From Bradyrhizobium sp. AZCC 1693 (GTDB lineage: Bacteria; Pseudomonadota; Alphaproteobacteria; Rhizobiales; Xanthobacteraceae), in contig NZ_JAZHSD010000001.1 in assembly GCF_036924745.1 (NCBI RefSeq), positions 4,526,001-4,590,000 of the forward strand: 64,000 nt of DNA, in the 5' to 3' direction. The notes beneath the pieces were generated by a model, which saw only the letters and a list, made by a program, of their open reading frames with translations, ran no database searches and was not told the DNA's origin. Below, piece after piece: positions 18,505 through 25,851 of this stretch (position 1 is its first letter; each line of letters begins with the position of its first letter). The translations under genes and the position numbers were made by a program.

Positions 18505-19659
18505 TCACAACCCCATCTGCCTCGAGGCGAGATCCTTCATGATCTCCTCGGTGCCGCCGCCGATGGCATTAACCTTCACCTCGCGATAGATGCGCTCGAC
18601 CTTGACGCCGCGCATGAAGCCGGCGCCGCCGAAAATCTGCACCGCTTCACTGGCACAGAACGCCATGGTCTGGGTGGCCTGGTTCTTCATCATGCAGATT
18701 TCGGCGACCGGGCTCTCGCCCTGCCCGAGCCGCCACGCCAGCATTTCCAGCATCGCCTGCGACGCCGCGACCCTCTGCGCCATGTCGACCAGCTTGTGGC
18801 GGATCACCTGGTGCTGCGCGATCGGTTTTCCAAACGTCTTGCGCTCCTTGGCGTAAGCGATCGCCTCATCAAGACAGACGCGGGCATAGGCCGTGCAGCT
18901 CGCCGCCATGCCCATGCGCTCGCTGTTGAAATTATGCATGATGATCTTGAAACCATGGCCCTCCTCGCCGATCAGGTTTTCGGCGGGCACGCGGCACTCG
19001 TCGAAATGCAGCGTCGCGGTATCCGACGCCCACCAGCCCATCTTTTTCAGTTTGGTCCGCGACAGGCCCGGCGTATCGCCTTCGATCAGCAACAGACTGA
19101 CGCCGCCCGGTCCCTCGCGGCCGGTGCGCACCGCGACCGTCAGATAATCGGCCCGCATCCCCGAGGTGATGAAGGTCTTTTCGCCACTGACGACATAATG
19201 GTCGCCGTCGCGCCGCGCCTTGGTTCGGAGGTTGGCAACGTCGGAGCCACCGCTCGGCTCGGTGATCGCGAGCGCCGAAATCTTCTCGCCCGACAGCACC
19301 TGCGGCAGCACCCGGGCCTTGACCTCGGGCCTCGCGGCGCGCGCGATCGGCGGCGAACCGATGGTATGGCTCATCAGGCTCGCACTGATCCCGCCCGCGC
19401 CGGCGCGCGCCAGTTCCTGCGACGCCACGATCTTCATGAACTGATCGGCGGCGACGCCGCCATATTCTTCGGGAAAGCCGAGCCCCAATAGCCCGATCTC
19501 GGAGGCTTTCCGATAAAGCTCGCGCGGAAACTCGCCGGCTTCGTCCCATTCGTGCGCATAGGGTTCGATCTCGCGCGCGACGAAGCGGCGCATTACGTTG
19601 CGAAACGCCTCATGGTCCGCCGTATAGAACGGGCTTTGCACCGTTGTGCGCTCCAGCAT
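18505..19659 (-). CDS. Acyl-CoA dehydrogenase
   Basis: This 384-residue FAD-dependent dehydrogenase is the second in the cluster. It shows ALAITEPSGGSDVANLRT, TFITSGM, the RKTFGKPI region and the C-terminal GGAGFMRGVKVERIYREVKV with the GGGTEEIM ending. A start at ATG 19659 with GGAGGAA five bases upstream is much better supported than the longer frame from 19704. The fatty-acyl preference is unknown. Together with its neighbour, the carboxylase and BKACE it could oxidise a branched or modified acyl chain. Confidence 0.92.
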   Translation of the reverse strand: MLERTTVQSPFYTADHEAFRNVMRRFVAREIEPYAHEWDEAGEFPRELYRKASEIGLLGLGFPEEYGGVAADQFMKIVASQELARAGAGGISASLMSHTIGSPPIARAARPEVKARVLPQVLSGEKISALAITEPSGGSDVANLRTKARRDGDHYVVSGEKTFITSGMRADYLTVAVRTGREGPGGVSLLLIEGDTPGLSRTKLKKMGWWASDTATLHFDECRVPAENLIGEEGHGFKIIMHNFNSERMGMAASCTAYARVCLDEAIAYAKERKTFGKPIAQHQVIRHKLVDMAQRVAASQAMLEMLAWRLGQGESPVAEICMMKNQATQTMAFCASEAVQIFGGAGFMRGVKVERIYREVKVNAIGGGTEEIMKDLASRQMGL

Positions 19660-20004
19660 GGTTTCCTCCGAAAGGATCACGATGCCCCGATTTGGCTCGC
19701 GCAAACTTGCGTTGAGCGGCTGAACGCAAGACCGGTTGCCCGAACATGCCCTAGCCTTGGTTTAAAACCAATAACAACATTGTCGGCCATTCGCCGGGGA
19801 GGATGCCCAGTCAAGGGCGGGTACATGGTCGAGTTTCGCGACAGCCAGTTCAACGTGATCAGTGAATTGCTGCGCGGTTCGTGAAGGCGATGCGCGATGG
19901 CAGGGCGGAGTTTTTCGGCCCTGGCGACGGCGCTTGTTCCAAGCGTGAATTGATCAGCTCGTGAATCCCTGATTGCTGCACCACCACCACCAGGATCTGC
20001 AGGG
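19660..20004. other. Intergenic region upstream of the acyl-CoA dehydrogenase
   Basis: These 345 bases lie between two minus-strand genes. Apart from the palindrome at 19757-19771 and presumed promoter sequence for the dehydrogenase, I see no gene. Confidence 0.6.
19757..19771. promoter_or_regulatory. Perfect palindrome upstream of the acyl-CoA dehydrogenase
   Basis: TTGGTTTAAAACCAA is a perfect 7-1-7 inverted repeat about 100 bases upstream of the start at 19659. The AT-rich symmetric site in GC-rich DNA is a plausible repressor operator. The binding protein is unknown. Confidence 0.35.
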
Positions 20005-20658
20005 TCAGACCTCGCGGTCTCGCCCTTTACCAAGAGAGATGCCCAACCCCGCCAGGTGTGTATCCACGAATTGCGCCAACTGTTGGCGCAGCTTTTCCGG
20101 CGGCACCGCGACCATTCGCTCTTCCAGGCCGAGTGAAATGATGCCGTGCACGGCGGAGAACATCATGCGCGCCAGCAACGCCACCTCGCCCGGATTCCGG
20201 TCGGGCAGGAGCCGGACCATCGGCTCATGCATCAGCGCAAACGCCTGCATCACCATCAGCAGGATGTCTTCGGGGAAAGGCCGGTCGTCCTCCATCCGGT
20301 GTTCGAACAGCGAACGCAAAAGATTGGCGTGATCGGCCGCGAACGTCAGGTAGGTCTCGGCCAAGCCGTGGAGCTGGCGGACCGGGTCTTCGGCAGGGAC
20401 CGCGACCAGGCGGACAGTCAGAGCCCGAACCGTCTCACGATTCACGGTCAGGATCAGGCCGTCGAAGTCTCCGAACTCGTTATAGACGCTTCCGATCGAG
20501 CAATCGGCGGCCTCCGCGACATCCCGAACTTTCAATGATCTCAAACCGTTAGCGGCAATCAAGCGCCGCGCGGTCTCGATCATGAGATGGCGGCGCAAAT
20601 TTTTTTTGCGTTCCCGCAAAGATTCTTCTTGAGCGTTGCTCACGTTTGCCCTACACAT
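20005..20658 (-). CDS. TetR/AcrR family transcriptional regulator
   Basis: This 217-residue repressor has an N-terminal TetR helix-turn-helix (LRSLKVRDVAEAADCSIGSVYNEF) and a helical ligand-binding domain. It is divergent from a small gene and the downstream phospholipid acyltransferase fusion; many TetR proteins beside lipid genes sense acyl-CoA or fatty acids. A symmetric site next to its start (20661-20673) suggests autoregulation. The start may be ATG 20658 or the in-frame GTG at 20643. Confidence 0.92.
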   Translation of the reverse strand: MCRANVSNAQEESLRERKKNLRRHLMIETARRLIAANGLRSLKVRDVAEAADCSIGSVYNEFGDFDGLILTVNRETVRALTVRLVAVPAEDPVRQLHGLAETYLTFAADHANLLRSLFEHRMEDDRPFPEDILLMVMQAFALMHEPMVRLLPDRNPGEVALLARMMFSAVHGIISLGLEERMVAVPPEKLRQQLAQFVDTHLAGLGISLGKGRDREV

Positions 20659-20660
20659 TT

Positions 20661-20673
20661 TGAACGATGTTCA
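20661..20673. promoter_or_regulatory. Probable TetR operator in the divergent promoter
   Basis: TGAACGATGTTCA is a perfect 5-3-5 palindrome located between the TetR gene and the divergent small gene. The position and size fit an autoregulatory TetR-family site. The half site recalls DesT-type fatty-acid regulators, but that likeness is only suggestive. Confidence 0.5.
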
Positions 20674-20696
20674 TTTTTAACCCGGAGGCTACCCCA

Positions 20697-20951
20697 ATGC
20701 AAACCCTTGTTTCCCAGCTGACCACCACTTTCGTCGACGATGCCATCGAACTCGTGAAGGGATTTGGCAAGGTTATCGTCCACACCGCCACCGCGCCGAT
20801 CGAGCGCATTGCCAATGCCTGCGACGTCGGCGGCGTTCTGGCCCGCCGGCAGCCGGCGCGTCGCCTGCGCGCGATGATGAAAGCCCATCGTCCCCGCAGC
20901 CCGTGGAAGCGCTCGCTGTCGCCGTTTGCCTCCCTGCACTACCTGACCTGA
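20697..20951 (+). CDS. Small hypothetical protein
   Basis: This 84-residue protein has no recognised family. The ATG at 20697 follows CCGGAGG at usual spacing and is preferred to the ATG at 20667. The N-terminal half is amphipathic and the C-terminal half is very basic (ARRQPARRLRAMMKAHRPR). There is no signal peptide. Its divergence from the TetR gene with a shared operator-like palindrome implies control by that repressor. It precedes the acyltransferase fusion by 250 bases. Confidence 0.6.
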   Translation: MQTLVSQLTTTFVDDAIELVKGFGKVIVHTATAPIERIANACDVGGVLARRQPARRLRAMMKAHRPRSPWKRSLSPFASLHYLT

Positions 20952-21201
20952 GCCGCCGCCGCTTTCGTTCAAATGTGTCTCCGATCGTAAGAAAGGGATC
21001 ACTATGCCGCGGCAAATCATCCGCCAGCTCACACGACACGATGTCCGGATAACTTTCCGTACAACCTTTCAATGCAACCGTCCCCGGTGACCACCCCGCG
21101 CATTGGCCACGACTTTCGCGCGACTGACGATGCCCAAATTAGCAGCTCACGATTTGTAGACCAGATCCGGGATTGCCCGGCCGAAGTAACAGGAAATAGT
21201 C

Positions 21202-24200
21202 ATGATCAAGGAATTGCTGTCCTCTCGCCGCTTCGCCCCGCTGTTCTGGTCGCAATTCTGTTCGGCATTGAACGACAACGTGCTGAAGAACGCGCTCGTC
21301 ATCATGCTGCTCTATGGCGTAGCCGCCGAAGAGGGCGCTCCGCTGGTGACGCTGGCCGGCGCGGTCTTCATCTTCCCCTTTTTCGTGCTTTCGGCGCTCG
21401 GCGGCGAACTGGCCGACAAATTCGTCAAGATGACCGTCGCGCGACGCCTGAAGTTCGCCGAAATATTTGCCGCCTGCTTTGCGGCCGCCGGCTTCTACAT
21501 GCACTCGATCCCGTTGCTGTTCGTGGCGCTCGCGCTGTTCGGCGTGGTGGCAGCCCTGTTCGGCCCGGTGAAATACGCCATCCTTCCCGACCAGCTATCG
21601 GTTTCCGAACTCGCAACCGGAAACGCCCTTGTCGAGGGCGCGACCTTCATGGCGATCCTGATCGGCACGATCGCCGGCGGTCTGTTTATCGCAGGCGCCT
21701 CGCATATGGGATGGATTTGCCTGGCCGTGGTCGGGCTGTCGATCCTGTCCTGGGCATTTGCGGCCCGTATCCCCGTGAGCCAGCCATCCGCGCCTGATCT
21801 GTCGATCACAGCCAATCCCTGGACCTCCACCGTTCACCTTTTGAAGACGCTCCACGCCGAACCGCGCCTGTGGGACGGCATGCTGATCGTGTCCTGGTTC
21901 TGGATGGTCGGCGCGATCGTGCTGTCGTTGCTGCCCGCGCTGGTCAAAGATGGCGTCGGCGGCACCGAAGGCGTCGTGACGGTCTGCCTCGCCGTGTTCG
22001 CGATCGGTATTGCCGCGGGCTCGCTGCTGGCCGCGCAGCTCAGCCACGTGCGCCCGAATCTCGCGCTGGTGCCGATCGGCGCCATCGTGATGGGCATCGT
22101 CGGTCTCGATCTGGCCTGGGCCATCGGAAGCACGGTGCACGGAACCGACGTAACGGCCACCGCATTCACCACCTCCTTCGCTGGCGTCCGGATGCTGGCC
22201 GACTTCTTCCTGTTCGCGGTTGGCGGCGGCTTGTTCGTGGTACCGTCCTTCGCCGCCGTCCAGGCATGGTCCGCGCCGTCGGAACGAGCCCGCGTGATCG
22301 CCGCCGGCAACGTGCTGCAGGCTGCCTTCATGGTGGTCGGTTCGCTGTTCGTCGCGGCATTGCAGGCGCTTGGTCTTCCGGTCGCCTGGATCTTCTTCGG
22401 CCTTGCGATCGCAAGCTTTGGCTCGGTCTGGTTCGTGCTCGGCAAATGGGGCCGCGAAGGCGTGCGCGACTTCGGCGCGCTGCTGTTTCGTGCGCTGTTC
22501 CGTGTCGAGGTCCGCGGCATGGAGAATCTGCCGCCGGCCGGCACCCGCATGCTGATCGCGCCGAACCATGTCAGCCTGGTCGATGGCCCGCTGCTGCATG
22601 CAACACTGCCGATCGACGCCAGCTTTGCCGTCGACACCGGAATTTCCAAGGCGTGGTGGGCGAAGCCGTTCCTGAAACTGATCAAGCACTACACCATGGA
22701 TCCGACCAAGCCGCTGGCGGCGCGCGACCTGATCAAGCTGGTGGCATCGGGCGAGCCGGTGGTGATTTTTCCCGAGGGTCGCATCACGGTGTCGGGCTCG
22801 CTGATGAAGGTCTATGATGGCACCGCGATGATCGCCGACAAGGCCGATGCGGTCGTTGTGCCCGTCCGCATCGAGGGCGCGCAGCGTTCGCAGCTGAGCT
22901 ACCTGAAGAACGGCGAGATCAAGCGCTCGTGGTTCCCCAAGGTGACGATCTCGATCCTGCCGCCGGTCAAATTGCCGATCGACCCGTCGCTGAAGGGCAA
23001 GACCCGGCGCAATGCGGCAGGCGCGGCGCTGCAGGACGTCATGATCGACGCCACGGTCAAGAACGCCATGCTGGAGCAAACCCTGTTCGAAGCGCTGGCG
23101 CATGCCCATCGCGACCGCGACACCGGCAAGCCGATCATTGAGGACGCGCTCGGCACCAGGCTGACCTATCGCAAGTTGATCCTCGGCGCGCAGATGCTGA
23201 GCCGCAAGCTGGAGAAGGGCACCACAGCCGGCGAGAATGTCGGCGTGCTGCTGCCGAACTCGGCCGGCGTCGCCGTCGTGTTCATGGCGCTGCAGAGCAT
23301 CGGCCGCGTGCCCGCGATGCTCAATTTCTCCGCCGGTCCGGTCAATGTGCTGGCGGCGATGCAGGCCGCGCAAGTCAAGACCGTGCTGACCTCGAAGTCC
23401 TTCATCGAGAAGGGCAAGCTCGACAAGCTCATTGCCGCCATCGCCGGCCAGGCCAGGGTCGTGTATCTCGAGGATGTCCGCGCCTCGATCGGTGCGCTCG
23501 ACAAGGTCCGCGGCCTGCTCGCCGACACTGCCCCCCGCACCACCCGCACGGCGGACGATCCGGCGGTCGTCCTGTTCACATCAGGGTCGGAAGGCACGCC
23601 CAAGGGTGTCGTGCTCTCCCATCGCAACATCCTCGCCAATGCGGCACAGGCGCTGGCGCGGGTCGATGCCAATGCCAATGACAAGGTATTCAACGTGTTG
23701 CCCGTGTTCCACTCCTTCGGCCTGACGGGCGGGATGATGATGCCGATGCTGGCCGGCATTCCGATCTTCATGTATCCGTCGCCGCTGCATTACCGGATCG
23801 TGCCGGAACTGATTTACCAGACCGGCGCCACCATCCTGTTCGGCACGGATACTTTCCTCTCCGGTCATGCGCGCTCGGCCCATGCCTACGACTTCCGTAC
23901 CCTGCGCCTCGTGATCGCCGGCGCGGAAGCGGTGAAGGACAGTACGCGGCAGGTGTATATGGAGCGCTATGGCATCCGCGTCCTCGAAGGCTACGGCGTC
24001 ACCGAGACCGCGCCCGTGCTCGCGATGAACACGCCGATGGCGAATCGTCCGGGCACCGTCGGCCGGCTGTCGCCGCTGATGGAAGCCCGCCTCGATCCGG
24101 TCCCCGGCATCGAGGAAGGCGGACGTCTGTCGGTGCGTGGGCCCAACGTCATGCTGGGATATCTCCGTGCGGAAAACCCCGGCGTGCTGGAGCCGCTCGC

Positions 24201-24633
24201 CGGCGGCTGGCACGACACCGGCGACATCGTCACCATCGATGCGGCGGGCTTCATCGCCATCAAGGGCCGCGCCAAACGCTTCGCCAAGATTGCCGGCGAG
24301 ATGGTCTCGCTGTCGGCGGTCGAAGCCATGGCCGCGGCGCTGTGGCCGCAGGCGATGTCGGTTGCGGTATCGATCCCCGATGCACGCAAGGGCGAACGGA
24401 TCGTGCTCCTCACCACGCAGAAGGATGCCGAGCGCCCGGCGATGCAGCGCCAGGCCAAGACCGTGGGCGCCTCCGAACTGGCGGTGCCGGCAGATATCCG
24501 CGTGGTCGGCAATGTACCGCTGCTGGGCTCCGGCAAGACCGACTATGTAGGCGCGACCAGGCTCGCCAGGGAGCTTGCGACGCCGGCCGAGCCGGTGCGA
24601 CAACAGGAAGCCGCTGAACAGGAAGTCGCATAA
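21202..24633 (+). CDS. Acyl-[ACP]--phospholipid O-acyltransferase, three-domain fusion (LplT-like MFS + PlsC + acyl-ACP/CoA ligase)
   Basis: This 1143-residue protein fuses three functions. Residues about 1-405 form an MFS transporter like lysophospholipid flippase LplT (FAPLFWSQFCSALNDNVLKN). Residues about 430-620 form a PlsC acyltransferase with the NHVSLVDG box near 454 and FPEGR near 522. Residues about 640-1125 form an AMP-forming ligase with TSGSEGTPKGV near 791. In E. coli LplT and Aas are separate; together they import lysophospholipid and re-acylate it. The fusion should repair membrane phospholipid in the inner membrane. The start is supported by AGGAAATAGTC before ATG 21202. Confidence 0.93.
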   Translation: MIKELLSSRRFAPLFWSQFCSALNDNVLKNALVIMLLYGVAAEEGAPLVTLAGAVFIFPFFVLSALGGELADKFVKMTVARRLKFAEIFAACFAAAGFYMHSIPLLFVALALFGVVAALFGPVKYAILPDQLSVSELATGNALVEGATFMAILIGTIAGGLFIAGASHMGWICLAVVGLSILSWAFAARIPVSQPSAPDLSITANPWTSTVHLLKTLHAEPRLWDGMLIVSWFWMVGAIVLSLLPALVKDGVGGTEGVVTVCLAVFAIGIAAGSLLAAQLSHVRPNLALVPIGAIVMGIVGLDLAWAIGSTVHGTDVTATAFTTSFAGVRMLADFFLFAVGGGLFVVPSFAAVQAWSAPSERARVIAAGNVLQAAFMVVGSLFVAALQALGLPVAWIFFGLAIASFGSVWFVLGKWGREGVRDFGALLFRALFRVEVRGMENLPPAGTRMLIAPNHVSLVDGPLLHATLPIDASFAVDTGISKAWWAKPFLKLIKHYTMDPTKPLAARDLIKLVASGEPVVIFPEGRITVSGSLMKVYDGTAMIADKADAVVVPVRIEGAQRSQLSYLKNGEIKRSWFPKVTISILPPVKLPIDPSLKGKTRRNAAGAALQDVMIDATVKNAMLEQTLFEALAHAHRDRDTGKPIIEDALGTRLTYRKLILGAQMLSRKLEKGTTAGENVGVLLPNSAGVAVVFMALQSIGRVPAMLNFSAGPVNVLAAMQAAQVKTVLTSKSFIEKGKLDKLIAAIAGQARVVYLEDVRASIGALDKVRGLLADTAPRTTRTADDPAVVLFTSGSEGTPKGVVLSHRNILANAAQALARVDANANDKVFNVLPVFHSFGLTGGMMMPMLAGIPIFMYPSPLHYRIVPELIYQTGATILFGTDTFLSGHARSAHAYDFRTLRLVIAGAEAVKDSTRQVYMERYGIRVLEGYGVTETAPVLAMNTPMANRPGTVGRLSPLMEARLDPVPGIEEGGRLSVRGPNVMLGYLRAENPGVLEPLAGGWHDTGDIVTIDAAGFIAIKGRAKRFAKIAGEMVSLSAVEAMAAALWPQAMSVAVSIPDARKGERIVLLTTQKDAERPAMQRQAKTVGASELAVPADIRVVGNVPLLGSGKTDYVGATRLARELATPAEPVRQQEAAEQEVA

Positions 24634-24643
24634 ATTTATCGCG

Positions 24644-24675
24644 TCGCCGCGGGATCAATGACGATCCTGCGGCGA
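24644..24675 (+). terminator. Stem-loop after the acyltransferase fusion gene
   Basis: TCGCCGCGGGATC (24644-24656) pairs with GATCCTGCGGCGA (24663-24675) with one mismatch and a six-base loop, starting 11 bases after the stop codon. No long T-run follows, so it may act with Rho or as a 3'-end stabiliser. Confidence 0.55.
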
Positions 24676-24859
24676 GTCGGTCGGGCGAGCCTGGCGAACT
24701 GGCCTTTACCCCTGGCGAGTTCGCTCGCCGCTCATCTATATGAATATGGACGGCCGGTCCTGGAAGCGGTTCGACGATGTCGGTTTACCGAGCTAGCCGT
24801 TATCGGAGCTGCGTGAGATCACCGACAGCGATCTTCGCTTTTGGAACTTCTCGACCTGA

Positions 24860-25090
24860 CGCGATGTCCTCGGTCGCGCCGACCAACTTCTGATTTTTCC
24901 GAAATTTCGACTCGACCATACCGTGACCAAGGACAACAGCGAGAGGGTGCACCGGATCACCGGCATCTATAATCAGTCGAAGCGCATGCAGCAGAAGCGC
25001 GGCATGCTCGACGGCATCGCAGCCGAGCTACGGCGGATCATCGGCAGGCCTGCCGAGCAAGGCGAGACCGAACTGCGCCTCGTTGCCTGA
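24860..25090 (+). pseudogene. Remnant resembling the C-terminus of a tyrosine recombinase/integrase
   Basis: An uninterrupted frame runs from after a TGA (24857-24859) to the TGA at 25088-25090 and lacks a start codon. It contains RITGIYNQSKRMQQKRGMLD followed by a helical end (IAAELRRIIGRP). This resembles the end of P4-type integrases, where G-x-Y-x-R-H and a KR..L..W pattern recur. Upstream sequence in the same direction is broken by stops. The similarity is short and judged by eye, so the family call is tentative. Confidence 0.4.
24885..24909 (+). repeat. Direct repeat, left copy, flanking the KAP NTPase segment
   Basis: AACTTCTGATTTTTCCGAAA and the next bases recur at 27843-27867 in the same orientation with two single-base length differences. 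The left copy lies inside the recombinase-like remnant. The pair brackets the SH3-like and NTPase genes. Confidence 0.6.
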
Positions 25091-25181
25091 GCTACCGGGA
25101 GCCCGATCCCATTAGGCATTGCTGGATCGTGCCGGTGGTGGGAGAATCGTCAAGCCAGATATTCTATGAGGGACAATAACA

Positions 25182-25466
25182 ATGATGAAGTTTCTTCTCG
25201 CCAGTGCCGCTGTCATCGCTCTTTCGGCGCCGGCGAGCGCGTTCTACACCGAGTGCACAGTCTCAAAGGACACCGAGTTTGCGAATCGGCCCGGCGGCCA
25301 GACCGAGCCGCGCTATATGCCGGTCAACAAGGGCGACAAGGTCGCCTTTCGAGATAAGTACCAAGATTGGTGGTTCGTAATGCACTACACCGATGAACGC
25401 ACCGATTACGGCTGGCTCGCGGAGAACGTTTTGACCCGGTGCAAAAAGATGGAAGGAACACCATAG
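25182..25466 (+). CDS. Small secreted SH3-like protein
   Basis: This 94-residue protein has a clear Sec signal peptide (MMKFLLASAAVIALSAPASA) and a mature domain of about 74 residues. The mature domain reads like a single bacterial SH3 module (NRPGGQ..., VNKGDKVAFRDKYQDWWFV, YGWLAENVLTRC). Two cysteines could form a disulfide. The start may be ATG 25182 or 25185 with GAGGGA upstream. A strong hairpin follows 47 bases after the stop. The function is unknown; SH3b modules often bind cell-wall or protein ligands in the periplasm. Confidence 0.8.
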   Translation: MMKFLLASAAVIALSAPASAFYTECTVSKDTEFANRPGGQTEPRYMPVNKGDKVAFRDKYQDWWFVMHYTDERTDYGWLAENVLTRCKKMEGTP

Positions 25467-25513
25467 ATCGCCGCTATCCGGCAGCTCCGGCGAGTTGCGC
25501 CTCGATCTAAGCT

Positions 25514-25534
25514 CGGCCAGCGTATCGCTGGCCG
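25514..25534 (+). terminator. Intrinsic terminator after the SH3-like gene
   Basis: CGGCCAGCG and CGCTGGCCG form a perfect 9-bp stem with a TAT loop, followed by GGGTTTTCCTTT. This is a good Rho-independent terminator that separates the secreted protein from the NTPase gene. Confidence 0.75.
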
Positions 25535-25851
25535 GGGTTTTCCTTTGAAACACGATGAAACGCGCCATTTGGCCGCTGGTGCGTTTGCCCGCCCAACCTA
25601 CCGAATTTGGCCGCGTCCTCAGTTAACGCGCACCCGTAGCCACGGCGGTGCGGATCAAGTGGCAAATTTGCCGGATGATCGGGTCAACCGCGGGCGCAAA
25701 GATGAAACCGCCGCCGCGCGCCGCCATGCGGGCTAGTCCACCCTCGGCCCAGACGACAAGGCTTCGGACAACCAGCAGCTTAATGGATACGAAGCTTCAA
25801 TTTTTCGGGGCAAGTCATGTATGCTGTCGATTATTTGGGAATCACAGCACC
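25535..25851. other. Intergenic region upstream of the KAP NTPase
   Basis: These 317 bases contain no supported gene. The frame of the NTPase remains open back to 25648, but the residues there are low-complexity and unlike the protein that follows. The NTPase promoter is expected here. Confidence 0.55.

Larger units (their letters stand above)
24634..25181. other. Intergenic region at the left edge of an accessory island
   Basis: This region of about 550 bases has no intact gene. It holds the stem-loop after the acyltransferase gene, fragments of open frame interrupted by stops (about 24750-24860) and the recombinase-like remnant at 24860-25090. It marks the switch from core metabolism genes to accessory DNA. 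Confidence 0.6.

Noticed and set aside
21595..23373. 592-codon minus-strand frame opposite the phospholipid acyltransferase fusion
   Set aside because: Composition is typical of an antisense shadow and no domain is recognisable; the plus strand has three clear domains.
24885..24909. Calling the flanking direct repeats true att sites
   Set aside because: They are imperfect, not at a tRNA gene, and the left one lies in a coding remnant, so they may equally be two fragments of one duplicated sequence.
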